Of a stretch of DNA of 64,000 nucleotides, positions 14,457 through 26,400 are shown piece after piece (within the stretch, counting starts at the first letter, position 1; each line of letters opens with the position of its first letter). The position numbers and the translations under genes were made by a program. The notes under the pieces are model-generated. The model saw nothing but the letters and a program-made list of their open reading frames with translations. It did no database searches and was not told the DNA's origin. Source of the DNA: Triglochin maritima (lineage: Eukaryota > Streptophyta > Magnoliopsida > Alismatales > Juncaginaceae). The DNA is taken from positions 5,654,501-5,718,500 of the forward strand of contig OY821779.1 in the NCBI GenBank assembly GCA_963682175.1. Reading direction: 5' to 3'.

Positions 14457-14875
14457 TAAGACCTGTCAATTGGGTCGTGTTCGTGTACTATCGTGTTGAC
14501 ATTTCTGCATTCGTGTCAGGATTTCGGGTTATCATGTATAGTATAAATTGAAAAGATTTCATCATGTTTAGATTGAAAATAGTTAAGTGACATGTTATAC
14601 TAATATTTTTCATTCTAAATAACATCTTAATTGACTATTATCAAGTAAAAACAATTGATTATCTAACAAAATATGCAGTTCGTATTTGTTTCGTGTACAA
14701 AAACAACTTATCGTGTCGTGTTCGTGTCAAATCATATATCAATTATTTTATATTTATATGTTCACAAAACATTGTAATAAATCATTTCAATTGTACAAAA
14801 AAATTCGTGCAAAGTCGTGTCTATATCGTGTCTCCTTGTCGTGTAATCGTGTCGTGTCCAAAATTGACAGGTCTA
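14457..14875. mobile_element. hAT-type MITE (TCGTGT-rich)
   Basis: A 419-bp element starts TAAGACCTGTCAATT and ends AATTGACAGGTCTA, inverted apart from one extra base. The flanking 8-mers AGTAACAA (14449-14456) and AGTAACAT (14876-14883) match at 7 of 8. The interior is AT-rich with repeated TCGTGT words at both ends and no coding potential. Confidence 0.78.
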
Positions 14876-15285
14876 AGTAACATATCATTGATGTTGGTTG
14901 CAATTCGCTCGTACGCAACCGTACTCCTTTTCACAAACGAAGCCTTGGTTTAAGACAAATCAGCAAAATACAAGCCCAGGTCATCAAACACTTGGATAGA
15001 ATTTGAAACTGCTAGGATCAGCAGATGCTCTACAACCCAAGAGTAACATTCCAAGAAACAAGCACACATAGCTAGACAAGTCCCCAACAAAAAACATTTA
15101 AAATAAAACATGAGCTTTCTAACATCGTCCCTATCCAACTATACATTTCCTCCCTGTACAACTCAATAACACTTGTTACTGAGAATCATGGGGACTTAGC
15201 TGGGCTTCACTCTTGTCAATCCTGCATGCTGGCAGAATTCACCAACATCTTGAGCTAGACAGAGACGAAGAGATTTATTTCCAAC
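14876..15285. other. 3' flank of the WD40 gene
   Basis: This stretch probably includes the 3' untranslated region of the minus-strand WD40 gene. I see no separate gene. Confidence 0.4.
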
Positions 15286-18200
15286 TCAAACCATGGTGTT
15301 GTAATAGGAATAATCTCTGCGTCTGCTGTACTGGAGGAGACTGCCATAAGTACGATCCCACACACCGACAAAGAGGGCCTCAGTATCAGGACTAAAAGCC
15401 ATACCAGAAATCTCACCAAAGAAATCAATCTCCTGCTCCTTTTGGAAGCCACTCCCCACATCAAATATGTGAACAAAGTCCGCAGGCTCTGCCATGGCCA
15501 TGAACTGACCATCTGAAGTGAAGCGGATCGACCTAATTGCTCCAAGGTTGCCTCTAAGAACAGCAAGCGACTTGGAGAGATTCCGCATGTCCCATATTCG
15601 GCAGGTCTTGTCCTGGTTCCCAGTGGCAAAGATGCGCCCATCAGGGTGCCAAGCAGATGCAAATGAGTAGTCCAAGTGACCCTCTAGTTTGTGTACCGTC
15701 TGCACCAAAAAAGGAACTTTATTTAATGATTCCCAAAGAACAAGGAGGTACATCAACTAGAAGTCCGACGACCAACAAGAACATACACAAATGAAAACAA
15801 ATATATTAGAACCAAGAGAATATAAATCATAAAACATCTGAATAGGTTATCTGTTAGATTACCTTTCCAGACTGTGAGTCGACCAGGATTCCATCTGGGC
15901 TGTCTCCCATAACACTGATTATCTTACCATCAGGGCTCAGAGAGGTGTACTACGGAAAAACAAAAATAGCACCAAGGTCAGCAACATATCACCAAGACAA
16001 ATTATAACCATTTCATGAACTTATGGAAACTTAGCTTGAATTCTTAGCACTTTACAATTTCTAGTACTATTATTTACCATGAAATCACTTGTTTCAGGCA
16101 CAGATAGTGACTGCAAAATTATATTTGAAATATAATACTGTAGCGTTATTTTCCAGCACTTTCCTTCCATTTGATTAATTCTCATCATATTACCAAGTAA
16201 CGATAGCATTTTTCACTGCAAAGTAGAGTTGATAAATTAACACAACTGCGCATTCTAGTCAATCCATACAAGTGTTAACGCGCACAAAGAAAACATAAAC
16301 AGTAATGCGAAAATCATTAAACCCAAATGGAACAGGTGAATTTACACATTGTAAACCCATGGCCTCTAATTGAAGCATACGGCAATAACAAAAAAATTAT
16401 AACTACATACTGTAGGCACTCACATTTACAGGCCACTGAAACCGGAAATGCTTGGCGAGCTGAAATTTCTCCAAGTCAAAACCTCTGACTCCACCATCGT
16501 TGTTTGAAGCCATGAAGTGAAGAGCACCACTGAGGATGTAGAATATAAATACCATTAATTGAAGAGAGAGTAAATTTCTATCAGAAAAGTAGCAGATATT
16601 TTCACCTGGGACTGTCATAAATCTCCACAGCATTTGTGATGGCGTTGCCATTGTATGTCGTGCGAGCACAATAACTTATTCCTGGACGACTTAAATACTG
16701 CATTCAAAATTGCAGAGTACAAAACTGATCATGTTGGTAACATATCCTCGAATCCATCTACCATTCCACATGTTTGAAGCAAAAAACATCATTTCTGAGT
16801 TCTTAAGCTTCTTATAAGTTCATGTGAGAGCATAATGCATGCTTACATGCTATATGCAAAACAATTAGATTAACACACTCTGCACTGTGCCACTATGGTG
16901 TTACAACTCAGGTCCAACAGTCCAATTGTCCATCATGCAGACGGTCTATCCTCATGACACAAGAAAGTAGGGGTGAAAACGGAGCGGATACGAAGCGGAT
17001 GTGCCAGTATCCGAATTCGTATCCATTTTTTTCTCTCGAATCCGAATCCGAATTCGTATCCGTCGAATTCGGATCCGAATTCGAATAAATTCGCATCCGA
17101 ATCAAGTTTAAAATCCATTCCGAATTTGGATATCCGAATTCGTTAAAAAATCCGAATAGACTTAAAAACATTTTTTGATTGATCTAAACAAGAATAAATT
17201 TCAGCCTTTATTTTTTACCTACATGAAAAAATATTAAATATAATATAAATAAGATAATTTAATTCATATATAATTATATATTGTATATATTTTTATTTAT
17301 TTATATGTGCATATAAAATACGAACCAGATATTATTCGAATCGGATGTACTAATATCCATATTCGCTTCGTTTTTTTACGGATGTTTATATCCGAATACA
17401 AATTCGGTTGCGGGTTTTTTTCTCGGATAATTTTTTTTGATTTCGAATACGGAGTCGATCGGATTGACAGATTTCGGACACAAAGTTTCACCCCTACAAG
17501 AAAGTATCATGTTCTTTGGATTTTCTTCTTCTAATAAATGGTTAAAATGTGGCCACTATTTTAAACTATCCATTTATCTTCGTTCAATGAGGTCTACACT
17601 GTCTTGAGAAAATATTTTAGCTTGTCACCTCTACCAGATGATGGCATTAAAACGTTGAAACCCGTCTATTTCCAAATTCAGAGATAATTTCATGCAGCCA
17701 GAGAACAAAATCTCAAGGGAATATTAATAATTTAGCTGATTCAGCAATCATAGTACAAGCACAAAAAAAGCCTACCTTGCATATAAGCTCCCCTTGGATT
17801 CCTCCTGCTACGAGTAAATTATTCCTCACAGCTAATGTGCTGACTTGAATATGAGTAAATCCCTCCAACAAACTTCCTGGATGCTTCTGTACAAGAACTG
17901 TGTTAGAAGAAAGATCTACTAGGTCATAAATGACAATAACGAGCAACAGAAATTCCAGAAAAAATGTACCTCCAACGGGGCTACATGTCCTCCAACATCA
18001 AGGACTACCTTTCTCTTAGAAGTTAAGGCGGACCAGTGTATAACAGAATAATGTGACATGAGGTACACATCATGCTTTGAAGTGGCCCAAACCAAATTCC
18101 TTAGCTGGATAAGTGAGAAAAAGATTTAACCTTTAGTAAAGGTACAATTTTTTATTTTTTATTTTGACTAGTTTAATATTGTTAAACGGAACATGAAATT

Positions 18201-19779
18201 ACTACAGGAAAGATAGTGAGAACATACAATGACTACTCGTAAATAACTAAATAATTCAAACTAAAGGATACCAAAGCAAAATTTTAAAATACATGAGATG
18301 AAACATCTGAGCTAACCAATTCCTAGAAAACTAATATATCATATATGTGAATATGAACTTCTGGGCCTTCCATACCCTAACATTTTAAAAATATATCTTC
18401 AAGCTTATAAACTAGATCTTAGCTATAAATAAGTGTGAGGTATTTACTATATAGAGAGTGGATCCTATTACTTGCATGCCCATCATGAGATAATGCAAAA
18501 AATAAATGATGAGGGAGACAACATGTATGAGAACTGAGAAGTATGGTACCATAATGGGAGAAAGGTCTACTCTACTAGCCAATTCCTGAAAACTGACACA
18601 AGCCACTACATATAAGAGCTTAATAACCAAACTATAAACTGAAAAAGTGGTCTAAAACTAGAATGAGATTCTTAGGAAGATCAAATCTATATCAAAATGA
18701 AAACATGGCTTCATGAAATAAAGAGTTATAATTTTGAGCTGCTGCACTTTAAATACAGAAAGAATAAATCAACACATGAGTTTAAAATAGATCAAATATA
18801 CAACAGAACTAAATGACATGGCTTCATAAAAATTACCGTGTAATGCTAGGGTCATCTATACTTATGGATTCTGCTATTCCAAAACATGCTTTTCAGTCTT
18901 CATTTCAAGATTGAATTGCCCGAAACAATTTGCTGAGCTACAGATTGTTTTAGGCAAATTGCAGTAACATGATGTTACTTTTTCTTGCATTTATTAGTGA
19001 AAAAATCATGAGAAGAGAATATTACGAGACATTGGAAATAGAAAGATTAAGCAGCTTCCTAGATACAGAGGAGCACAAATTTTTATCCGTGAATAACTGC
19101 AGTTTCAACGTAAACAACAAAAACGATTGTTTCTACCTGAAAATGAAGAATGGTCGACTTAACAGATCTTGTATTGCGTCGGAACTCATAATATGCTCCT
19201 CCGGTCTTTGTTGGTGTGCAGTCCTATGAAGAAATTTAACCAAGGAGAATTTTAACCATCGGCATGTCTTCTAATATTTGAACATGAGGTGATGCAGAAA
19301 GTTCTTGAAACCCTTAAATGAAGCTAGAGCAAGACTAATATCGGCCTTTAAAATGATACCTTTTTTGAGTTCTCTCCAGATGTTGGAACATTCTCGTAAT
19401 TCTTATACTGATCTAGCCTGGTCTGCCTATATTTCTCCCTGGTAGTATTCAGACTATCCCATGGAATACCTTGAATGTCCTTCCCCTTTCTTGCATCAGC
19501 AGCTGTAGTGTCGGTTATGCTGGGGTCCTGCAAGGTTTTGTTGTTATAAAATATTAATGTGATGGGAAGAGAATATAATATTCCCAACAATTTAATATAG
19601 GTATAAAGAGACTGAGAATAGAAGCAAAGGAAAAGATAACATACATGATTTCTGAATTCCTCATCAGACTCTAAACCTCCTCCTTCTCTAGCAATAAAAC
19701 CATCATCAAGGTAATCTTCCAAATCAACCATGTCATCATCCATCCATTCATCCATCACTTCTTCTCGATAGTGAGACAT
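15286..19779 (-). CDS. WD40-repeat protein of the plant C2A9.03-like family
   Basis: Nine coding exons are read from splice signals and protein continuity: 19779-19645, 19527-19360, 19223-19137, 18104-17970, 17886-17776, 16697-16606, 16529-16424, 15949-15863 and 15699-15286. Together they give 444 residues with phase kept throughout. The N terminus is acidic (MSHYREEVMDEWMDDDMVDL) and followed by the basic segment REKYRQTRLDQYKNYENVP. WD40 blades include VHWSALTSKRK-type strands and, in the last exon, GHLDYSFASAWHPDGRIFAT with KTCRIWDMRNL. This layout matches the uncharacterised plant WD proteins annotated after yeast C2A9.03. The domain suggests a protein-binding propeller scaffold; no specific partner can be inferred. 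A MITE lies in the fifth intron. A leader intron is likely (donor near 20550). Confidence 0.9.
16968..17496. mobile_element. hAT-type MITE in a WD40 intron (ATCCGAAT-rich)
   Basis: A 529-bp element has TAGGGGTGAAA at the left end and TTTCACCCCTA at the right, flanked by a perfect 8-bp duplication CAAGAAAG (16960-16967 and 17497-17504). The ends are rich in TATCCGAATTCG-type words and the centre is AT-rich. It sits inside the WD40 intron between 16698 and 17775, well away from both splice sites. Confidence 0.9.
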
Positions 19780-20800
19780 CCTTTACGCAAAGAACACCAA
19801 ATCTGTAGCATGAACATAAAAAATAGCATTATTCTTCATTTAGGACAATATTGTAGAAAACTTTGAGAAGCTCCCATATAAAACAATCCCCTCAACTGCA
19901 GACACGAAATACAAGGTTAGGATTTAGATACTGCTAGTACATGGAATTTCAAAGGGAACTTTTTGAGAATTATAATTGAAATGTGACAACAAACACCATG
20001 GTCAACATCAAGTCTTCAACTAGAAAACGACAACTTCTATTTTGCAAATAGATACAGAGTTCAGCTTCAATTTTCAAACAATATATTAAGCACCCAAATC
20101 GACTGAGCGGATAACAAATTCCAACAAGCTTCTGCTTGCATGGAAGATACAGAACGCCAAACCTATAGCGATTCATCATAGTGCATATTAATCAAAACTA
20201 CTTTTGCAAGCTTGTTGAATTACTATTTACTATTACATGTCGTCTAAATTGATGATCATTATTTTGGGGAAAATAGTCATCCTAAAAATCAAAGATCGGT
20301 AAGACTAACTAAAGAGGAGAAAAACTTCCCATCTATGATCTATCATCAATCTCTTACTCCAACAATTGACGGAAAAAAACTGAACTTTCCATATGTCCAA
20401 ACGGAGAGATCATATCACTTCTATATAAACACGTTACAACAAAATCAAACTAAAAAAATCAAGTCGAAATAAATAAAAATAAAAAATTCAGACAAACAGA
20501 ATCAAAACCCTCGTCAAACTCAAAAAAAAGGAAACAAAATTAACCTTAAAGAACCCATCTTTCCTCACGTCACATCCCGAAACCTCAAAACCCCAAACCA
20601 ACCAATCAAAAATCCCCTAAACCAACCAGATCGAGAGAGAGAGAGGGAAAACCCAAAAAGAAAAAGAAAAAATCCACACAAATCGAATCTCCGTGAACCG
20701 ATTCCGCGGTCAAAACCCCCGATCGGACCGCTCAGCTCTGCGCGCACGACGGTGGGAAAGGGAAAGGGGGAAAGCCGGAAAGGGGTCGGTTTCGATTGGA
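19780..20800 (-). promoter_or_regulatory. 5' leader and promoter side of the WD40 gene
   Basis: An acceptor-like GCTACAG lies about 25 bp upstream of the ATG. A donor-like AAG followed by GTTAATTT lies near 20545, within a CT-rich stretch on the minus strand. This suggests a leader exon at about 20546-20780 and a leader intron of about 0.7 kb. Confidence 0.45.
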
Positions 20801-20972
20801 GTTTTGTTTTCGTGATTACGGAATTGTTTTGTTATTATAAATAATGGATTGATTAATTAATTACTTAATTAATGGAGTGTTGATATATGGAAAACGGTGG
20901 TCCTATCCTATGGTGAAGTTTGCTAAACGACATGGGAGGATAAATCTGGAGCGTCGTAGATAAATAAGATCT

Positions 20973-20989
20973 GGGGGGGGGGGGGGGGG
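20973..20989. repeat. G17 homopolymer
   Basis: Seventeen consecutive G residues occur in otherwise AT-rich DNA upstream of the WD40 gene. The length may be uncertain because such runs are error-prone in sequencing. Confidence 0.8.
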
Positions 20990-21423
20990 AGCCATGTCTG
21001 CTCCTACTTAGGAACATGTTCGTTTATGAACGTGGAAATTATTTTTTTCTTTTTGTGATGACGGATTAAAATATAAATCTAGAGTTATTACAATAATCGA
21101 TCATTTGATGAGTTGGAAATCAACCTTGAGTAGTCGTAAGATTTATGTGCCCCTATTTTTTATAATCCCCCCATTCCGAATATGTTTTTACCATAAAAAA
21201 ATATTATCCTCTTCTTAAATTGTCAATGTCTTTTACCCATAATTCTGACAGAAGTTGTATTGATTTATGAAATGATTCCATGCTTTTTTAACCATATACA
21301 AGGTTTTTTCTTGGTAATACTATGAGTCTCGAAAATGAAATTTGTGAATATGTCATTTATTCTTGTACAGTATTGCTTATTTGGGTTCAAAAAACAATCA
21401 ATTCAAAATGCAATCATCCAAAC
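20990..21423. other. AT-rich intergenic stretch
   Basis: I see no gene or bounded repeat here. Confidence 0.45.
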
Positions 21424-21520
21424 TAAATATATATATATAATTTGAAATGAGCGGTGGATATTGTGGGGACTTAATTTAGAAAAGTTAAGTTCTGGTTCAC
21501 TAGAGAATTCTTGTAAATTA
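21424..21520 (-). repeat. Partial inverted copy of the TA-flanked MITE-like repeat
   Basis: The reverse complement of this stretch (ATTCTCTAGTGAACC ... CACTCATTTCAAATT-type order) matches the first third of the two repeats at 22010-22459. It ends in a TA microsatellite, as they do. Confidence 0.6.
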
Positions 21521-22009
21521 ATAAGCATAGTTTTTTTTTCACAATTTATTGGCTAAATTAGGTGTTGTGATTTTTCACTATTAAGGATTTTCAATCCTTT
21601 GTTTTAAGCACATCGTAGACTTAGATTAGTCAAAGTTAATTGCATGTTACTCATCACAATTCTCAATAACAACAATGTAATTTTGCAATTCATGGTAAAT
21701 ATAACATCCACCATTGGATTACAATCAATTGTTGAGTTCAGTTAAATTTGACCTCTCAAATTTTGTTCTAATTTGAAAGTATTGGTAGATTCAACGCTCC
21801 TGTTTACAATCCTACCACCTGAAGTGAAAAACAGAAAGAATTATATGGATGTTCAACCTCCTTGTCAAAAGATGTTGATATTTGTTTTAAAGAGAGATAT
21901 TGATACACTTTGATTATTATTTTTGCAGTCTAAATTAGCTGTGAATGAGTCTAACGGGTGATGATAATTTTTGGTCCTACAAAACTCGACCTAGATATAT
22001 ATATATATA

Positions 22010-22459
22010 CAGGAATTCTCAAGTGAGTCCATGACTTAATTTTTCTAAAGTGAGCCCCAACAATATCCACCACTCATTTCAAATTATAAGGTAGATTAAG
22101 AAAAAACGGTTATGCTAATGAATTGTGAGATTAAATGTAAATAAGATCCAATAGTGAGATATTATGAGGCTTAAACTAAATTTGATGAGCTCTATGCTCA
22201 CTACAGGTTGACCATATATATATATATGTGTGTGTGTGTGTGTACATATATATACATGAATTCTCAAGTGAGCCCAGAGCTTAATTTTTCTAAATTAAGC
22301 CCCCACAATATTCACCACTCATTTCAAAATGTAAGGTAGATTAAGAAAAAAACGGTTATGCTAATGAATGATGAGATTAACTGTAAATAAGATCCAATGG
22401 TGAAATTGTAGGGGACTTAAACTAAATTTGATGAGCTCTAGGCTCACTAGAACTTGACT
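22010..22459. repeat. Two tandem MITE-like repeats bounded by TA microsatellites
   Basis: Two units of about 205 bp, 22010-22213 and about 22254-22459, have the same order of words: GAATTCTCAAGTGAG, CACCACTCATTTCAAA, AAACGGTTATGCTAATGAAT, GATGAGCTCTA, GCTCACTA. They differ by scattered substitutions. Each unit is bounded by (TA)n, and (TA)n(TG)n separates them. This resembles the microsatellite-targeting 'micron' MITEs described in rice. No coding potential. Confidence 0.7.
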
Positions 22460-22472
22460 ATATATATATATG

Positions 22473-24100
22473 ATAATATTCCAGACGTTTTTGTTGAACA
22501 ACAACCATCGTTTGGTACAGAAATTAAGATATTCTAAACTAATATCTCCATATATTATCCTTCTCAACAAGTTACTGCTTTCCTACCTGCTTAAGAATCA
22601 TGCAGAATACACACCAATAACGGTGATTTCTAAGTTATAATCACTCGTGAAAATGATTTCTCACTAGAGAGAATCGAGTGGTATATTAGTAAAATACATA
22701 TGGTCTTCATTAAATTCAACACTTTGCTGACGACGTAAAATTCCAATGTAGAAATTGACAAACTTACGTACAGTTTTCCAAGCTGATATTTCTTAAGGTC
22801 TTCTATGATTGACAAAATAAACTTCAGATTGGCAAAGGTTTTTTTATCAATGAACCTAGAATAGTGTGCCAAATGGAGTTAAAATTGAAAAATCGTGCCC
22901 TGCTTCAACAAAGTACATGATTTTCTAAAAAAGTTGTTTGTAATTCCAAGTATTAGCAGGGGCATTTCGGTGATACAACAACAAAATATCTAATCATTGA
23001 GTTAGTAGATGGAGCCTACACATAGAAGATAAGGATTGCCTTGTCCTCTTACTCCTGTTGACACTTTATTGTTTTCACATGTTTCTTCTATTCCTCCCTC
23101 TCTTTCTCTTACTAATATACCTATCATGCTTATAAGTTACACACACATGGATATAATATGTGGTTAGAAAGTAAGCAATCAATCCTAACAACCAACTTGT
23201 TAATTCACTTGTTAATCATGTCTTCTAGAACACATGGATCTCTTCCACAAAAAATAGTTGCACCAGCAAATGGAAGATCTCAACGTTCTCCTCCTTGTCT
23301 GTGGGTGTGACGTCAATCATTTTTATTTAGAGAGGTAAAGGGTGTGCATCACACTATCATTTAACAATCTAGTTCAATTTTGTTGGTTTTATTAAGAATC
23401 ATGGATGCCTCTAACCGTCAAGACGTGGGTATCCTATTTAAAACTAATTTGCAATAAATAAAAAGACTTTACAACTTATAATCCGGAAGAATAACGACAT
23501 TTCTACGATGTTGACTATTATCTAACACTAACTGTTAACAATATCATGTAGTGTGACATAATATATTGACGGCAATGGTTTTTACATGTTCATGGATAAT
23601 TACTTTTGAAATCTCTAAAGTGTAGCCAATAAAACATAAAATTGTTTACTATTATCTCCAGTTATATTACTCAATTAGGAAAATAATAATTTAGGATTTT
23701 TTAAATAATCATAGGAAAAAACAAAATTGACATAATGTAAGACTAAAAAACTTATTTGATAAAATATAAAGATTGAATACGACACCTCAACTACCATTTT
23801 CATACAACATAAAATGGCACTACAAGTGTTGTTTTTCTCAAATACACCAAATGAAAATGATGTTTAGGGTACCAGTTTAATACCCTTACTGTGGTTGACT
23901 TTTAGCCCTATACAATATATTAATCCACCAACAAGTCAAGTCTAAATTAGAACAGTCATCTCAAAAGAGGAAGAACAAGCATGGTTACTAGAAAATGGAA
24001 AATTGTGGTTAAAAGATGAAATTGTTTCAAACAATCCAACAATGTGGCACGATCAAGCATGAGAGTGACTTCATGTCCAACTTAATATGAAGTTGATAGA
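22473..24100. other. AT-rich intergenic stretch
   Basis: Nothing with a supported identity is visible between the TA-flanked repeats and the LORELEI-like relic. Confidence 0.45.
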
Positions 24101-24118
24101 AAATCCTTAACAATTCTT

Positions 24119-24226
24119 GACATCTGCAGTGGACGCCCAAGTAGCAAAGGTATTTTTTAACCTAGCTGCATTAGGGCATACAAGTTGAAGGCAGGGCAGC
24201 ATGACCTGTGAGGGGTAGTCACTAGT
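24119..24226 (-). pseudogene. LORELEI-like (LLG) exon relic
   Basis: On the minus strand the order DYPSQ, a CCPAF segment in another frame, and LVCPNAARLKNT resembles the LLG core [22 protein letters not shown]. The DNA also aligns closely with the second relic at 41265-41455. Frameshifts break the reading and key cysteines are split between frames. It is a short decayed fragment with no start or end. Confidence 0.5.
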
Positions 24227-24239
24227 CAGTTTCTTATTA

Positions 24240-25104
24240 TGATCAAGTAGTTTCTTGACTCGAAGTCCACCAAGCAACTAATTAGTAAATTAATAAAATC
24301 CAGTTGGCTATGTAGAACGAATGATAAGCCAAAGTTACGTGCTATTATTGAATTACTGACTGAATCCACTTCTACCAGTTCTATGATGATAAAGTTGATT
24401 CAATTTCAGATTAGAGATTACAATTATAGGACTACTGACTGAAGGAATGGTTGTCAGTTCTATTACTGAATAGAGTTCTGCCAGCCAGCGAATCCTGGGA
24501 TTTCAAGTTTTCAACTTAAAATCTTTAAGTTATGTTAGCAACACGCCAACACCAAACATTGTATTTGTAGGACTATTCATGTGATATTTCATTACAAGTT
24601 GCACTTTAACAATGATCAATCATTCTTCAACAATCGTAGCTTCATTTCCGAGAATTAAAATTCGATCCATTCAAATAATTATTTCATAAATTCGGTTGCT
24701 TCACTGTTTGATTAAAACTCAACTGAAATGATTTATAAATTCCTTTTAACACGTCCTTTATGACTGCTCTTGATATTGAGGGACATGATTCTTCAAATTG
24801 CATGCACATAGAGCATTTTATCAATTATTTAATTTGTTTTTAAAATTGATTACGTGATAATCTAGACGTCGGTTGGTTTCCAAATGCATGTGACCATTGA
24901 CATTCTAAAATGCATAGATGTATGTCTCTCGCGGGAATAATGTGTGCCCACGCGGAACTAGTGTGTGTCCCTTGTAGGACAAATGTGGTTCATTTCTTTG
25001 CACTTAAAGTGTTTATTAACCGGAAAAATCAATTGTCTCTTATTTTATCGAAAACCTTATTTTTAAATAATAAAATAAAAAACACAAAGGATGACATGAA
25101 TTGT
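24240..25104. other. Intergenic stretch before the CACTA element
   Basis: No supported gene, RNA or bounded repeat is seen. Confidence 0.45.
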
Positions 25105-25952
25105 AACCACTGCTGGAAAAAAGAGAGTATAACGTCAGATATTAAGTTGGTACAACGTCGGGTTGACCGGCTTAATTGACCGACGTGATAAGTGGAAGAC
25201 ATTATACGGGAGTACTCTTTCACGTCAATCTAAAATCCGACGTGGTAGACCCTTTAATATTATTTTTTTATTTTCCGATTTTTATACCCTACTACGTTGG
25301 TTTTCTAGAAAACCGACATTGTAGGGTATCTACCACGTCAGTTTTATGGAAACCCGACGTATTATGATATATTTTTTATTTTTGGTTTTTGTACCCTACA
25401 ACGTCGATTTTTTATAAAACTGACGTGGTAGACCCCCTACAACGTCAGTTTTCTAGAAAATCGACGTTGTAGGGGTTTTTTTCTTTTTTCTTTTTAAATT
25501 TAACGTCTGTAATCACACTCAATCCCTGCAACATTCATATTCAATTCAGCAACTTTGAAATTCACATACATTTATTGCAGCATTCATTCAAACAATACAC
25601 AAAGAAATACATCTAATAAGGTGACAAATAAAAAAACCTTCTTATATATGGATCGGTTTTTAAGTCAGTTTACAAAAATGAATGAATATTTCATTTCCCT
25701 CAAGAGATCAACCACATTGATCCACAACTTGTATACTACCATGACACTGCAAGGAAAGTAATAAAAAGAAGAATGTGAGAGAATATTTGTGGTGTACTCG
25801 GGGTCCTTGGATTCCCATCACGTGATCTCCATAAACAAACATCTCAATCACTATCTTCTCCAACCAAGCCACCACCTCTGCTCCTTGAGGATGCATGCAT
25901 TCCGATAACCATTTGAGGAGCAAATTTCTGAATCAAATATTAACATGAACTT

Positions 25953-26088
25953 ACATTTGAGGAGTCAACCATGAATTGTGGTGGAATGAACACTTCCTCA
26001 AATTCTTGCTTTAGAACACGACCTTCCTTCCCACCAAGTTGAACGTGCAAGACAGGAAATTAGTTCCTCCAAGATCTATCGCATAAAC
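25953..26088 (-). pseudogene. Captured hexokinase exon fragment
   Basis: The minus strand reads VYAIDLGGTNF and then, after a one-base frameshift, VQLGGKEGRVLKQEFEEVFI and PPQFMVDSS. This is the phosphate-1 region of plant hexokinases (YALDLGGTNFRV, then QEFEEVSIPP). A GTAAG-like splice donor follows the last codon, so the copy appears to come from genomic DNA rather than mRNA. It lies wholly inside the CACTA element and is too short and shifted to encode an enzyme. Confidence 0.82.
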
Positions 26089-26269
26089 ACTAGATCAAAA
26101 ACCAACCATCGTAACTAATCACACAAACTAAAAACGTCAAATTTCTTCCAAATTGAAATCCACAGCAAAAAATCAGAATCGAACCCCAACCTGGATGTAC
26201 GGATTTGACTCCGCTGGATCGGACTTTAAGGTCTCAATTTTCTCGACTCCAGCTCGGTCGTTTGTCGGA

Positions 26270-26400
26270 AAATGGACGTTGGGGTCGGGGTTTGGAGGTG
26301 GAGGAGTGGATTCAGAAGAGGGTTTGGGTGGAACGTTGAGGTCGGGGTTTGGAGGCGAAGGAGTGGATTCCGACGAGGGTTTGGGTGGGACGTTGGAGCC
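26270..26400 (+). repeat. Imperfect ~60-bp tandem duplication inside the CACTA element
   Basis: The string GGGTTTGGAGG..GAGTGGATTC..GAGGGTTTGGGTGG is repeated twice. The frames it opens on both strands are low-complexity, and I do not consider them genes. Confidence 0.55.
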
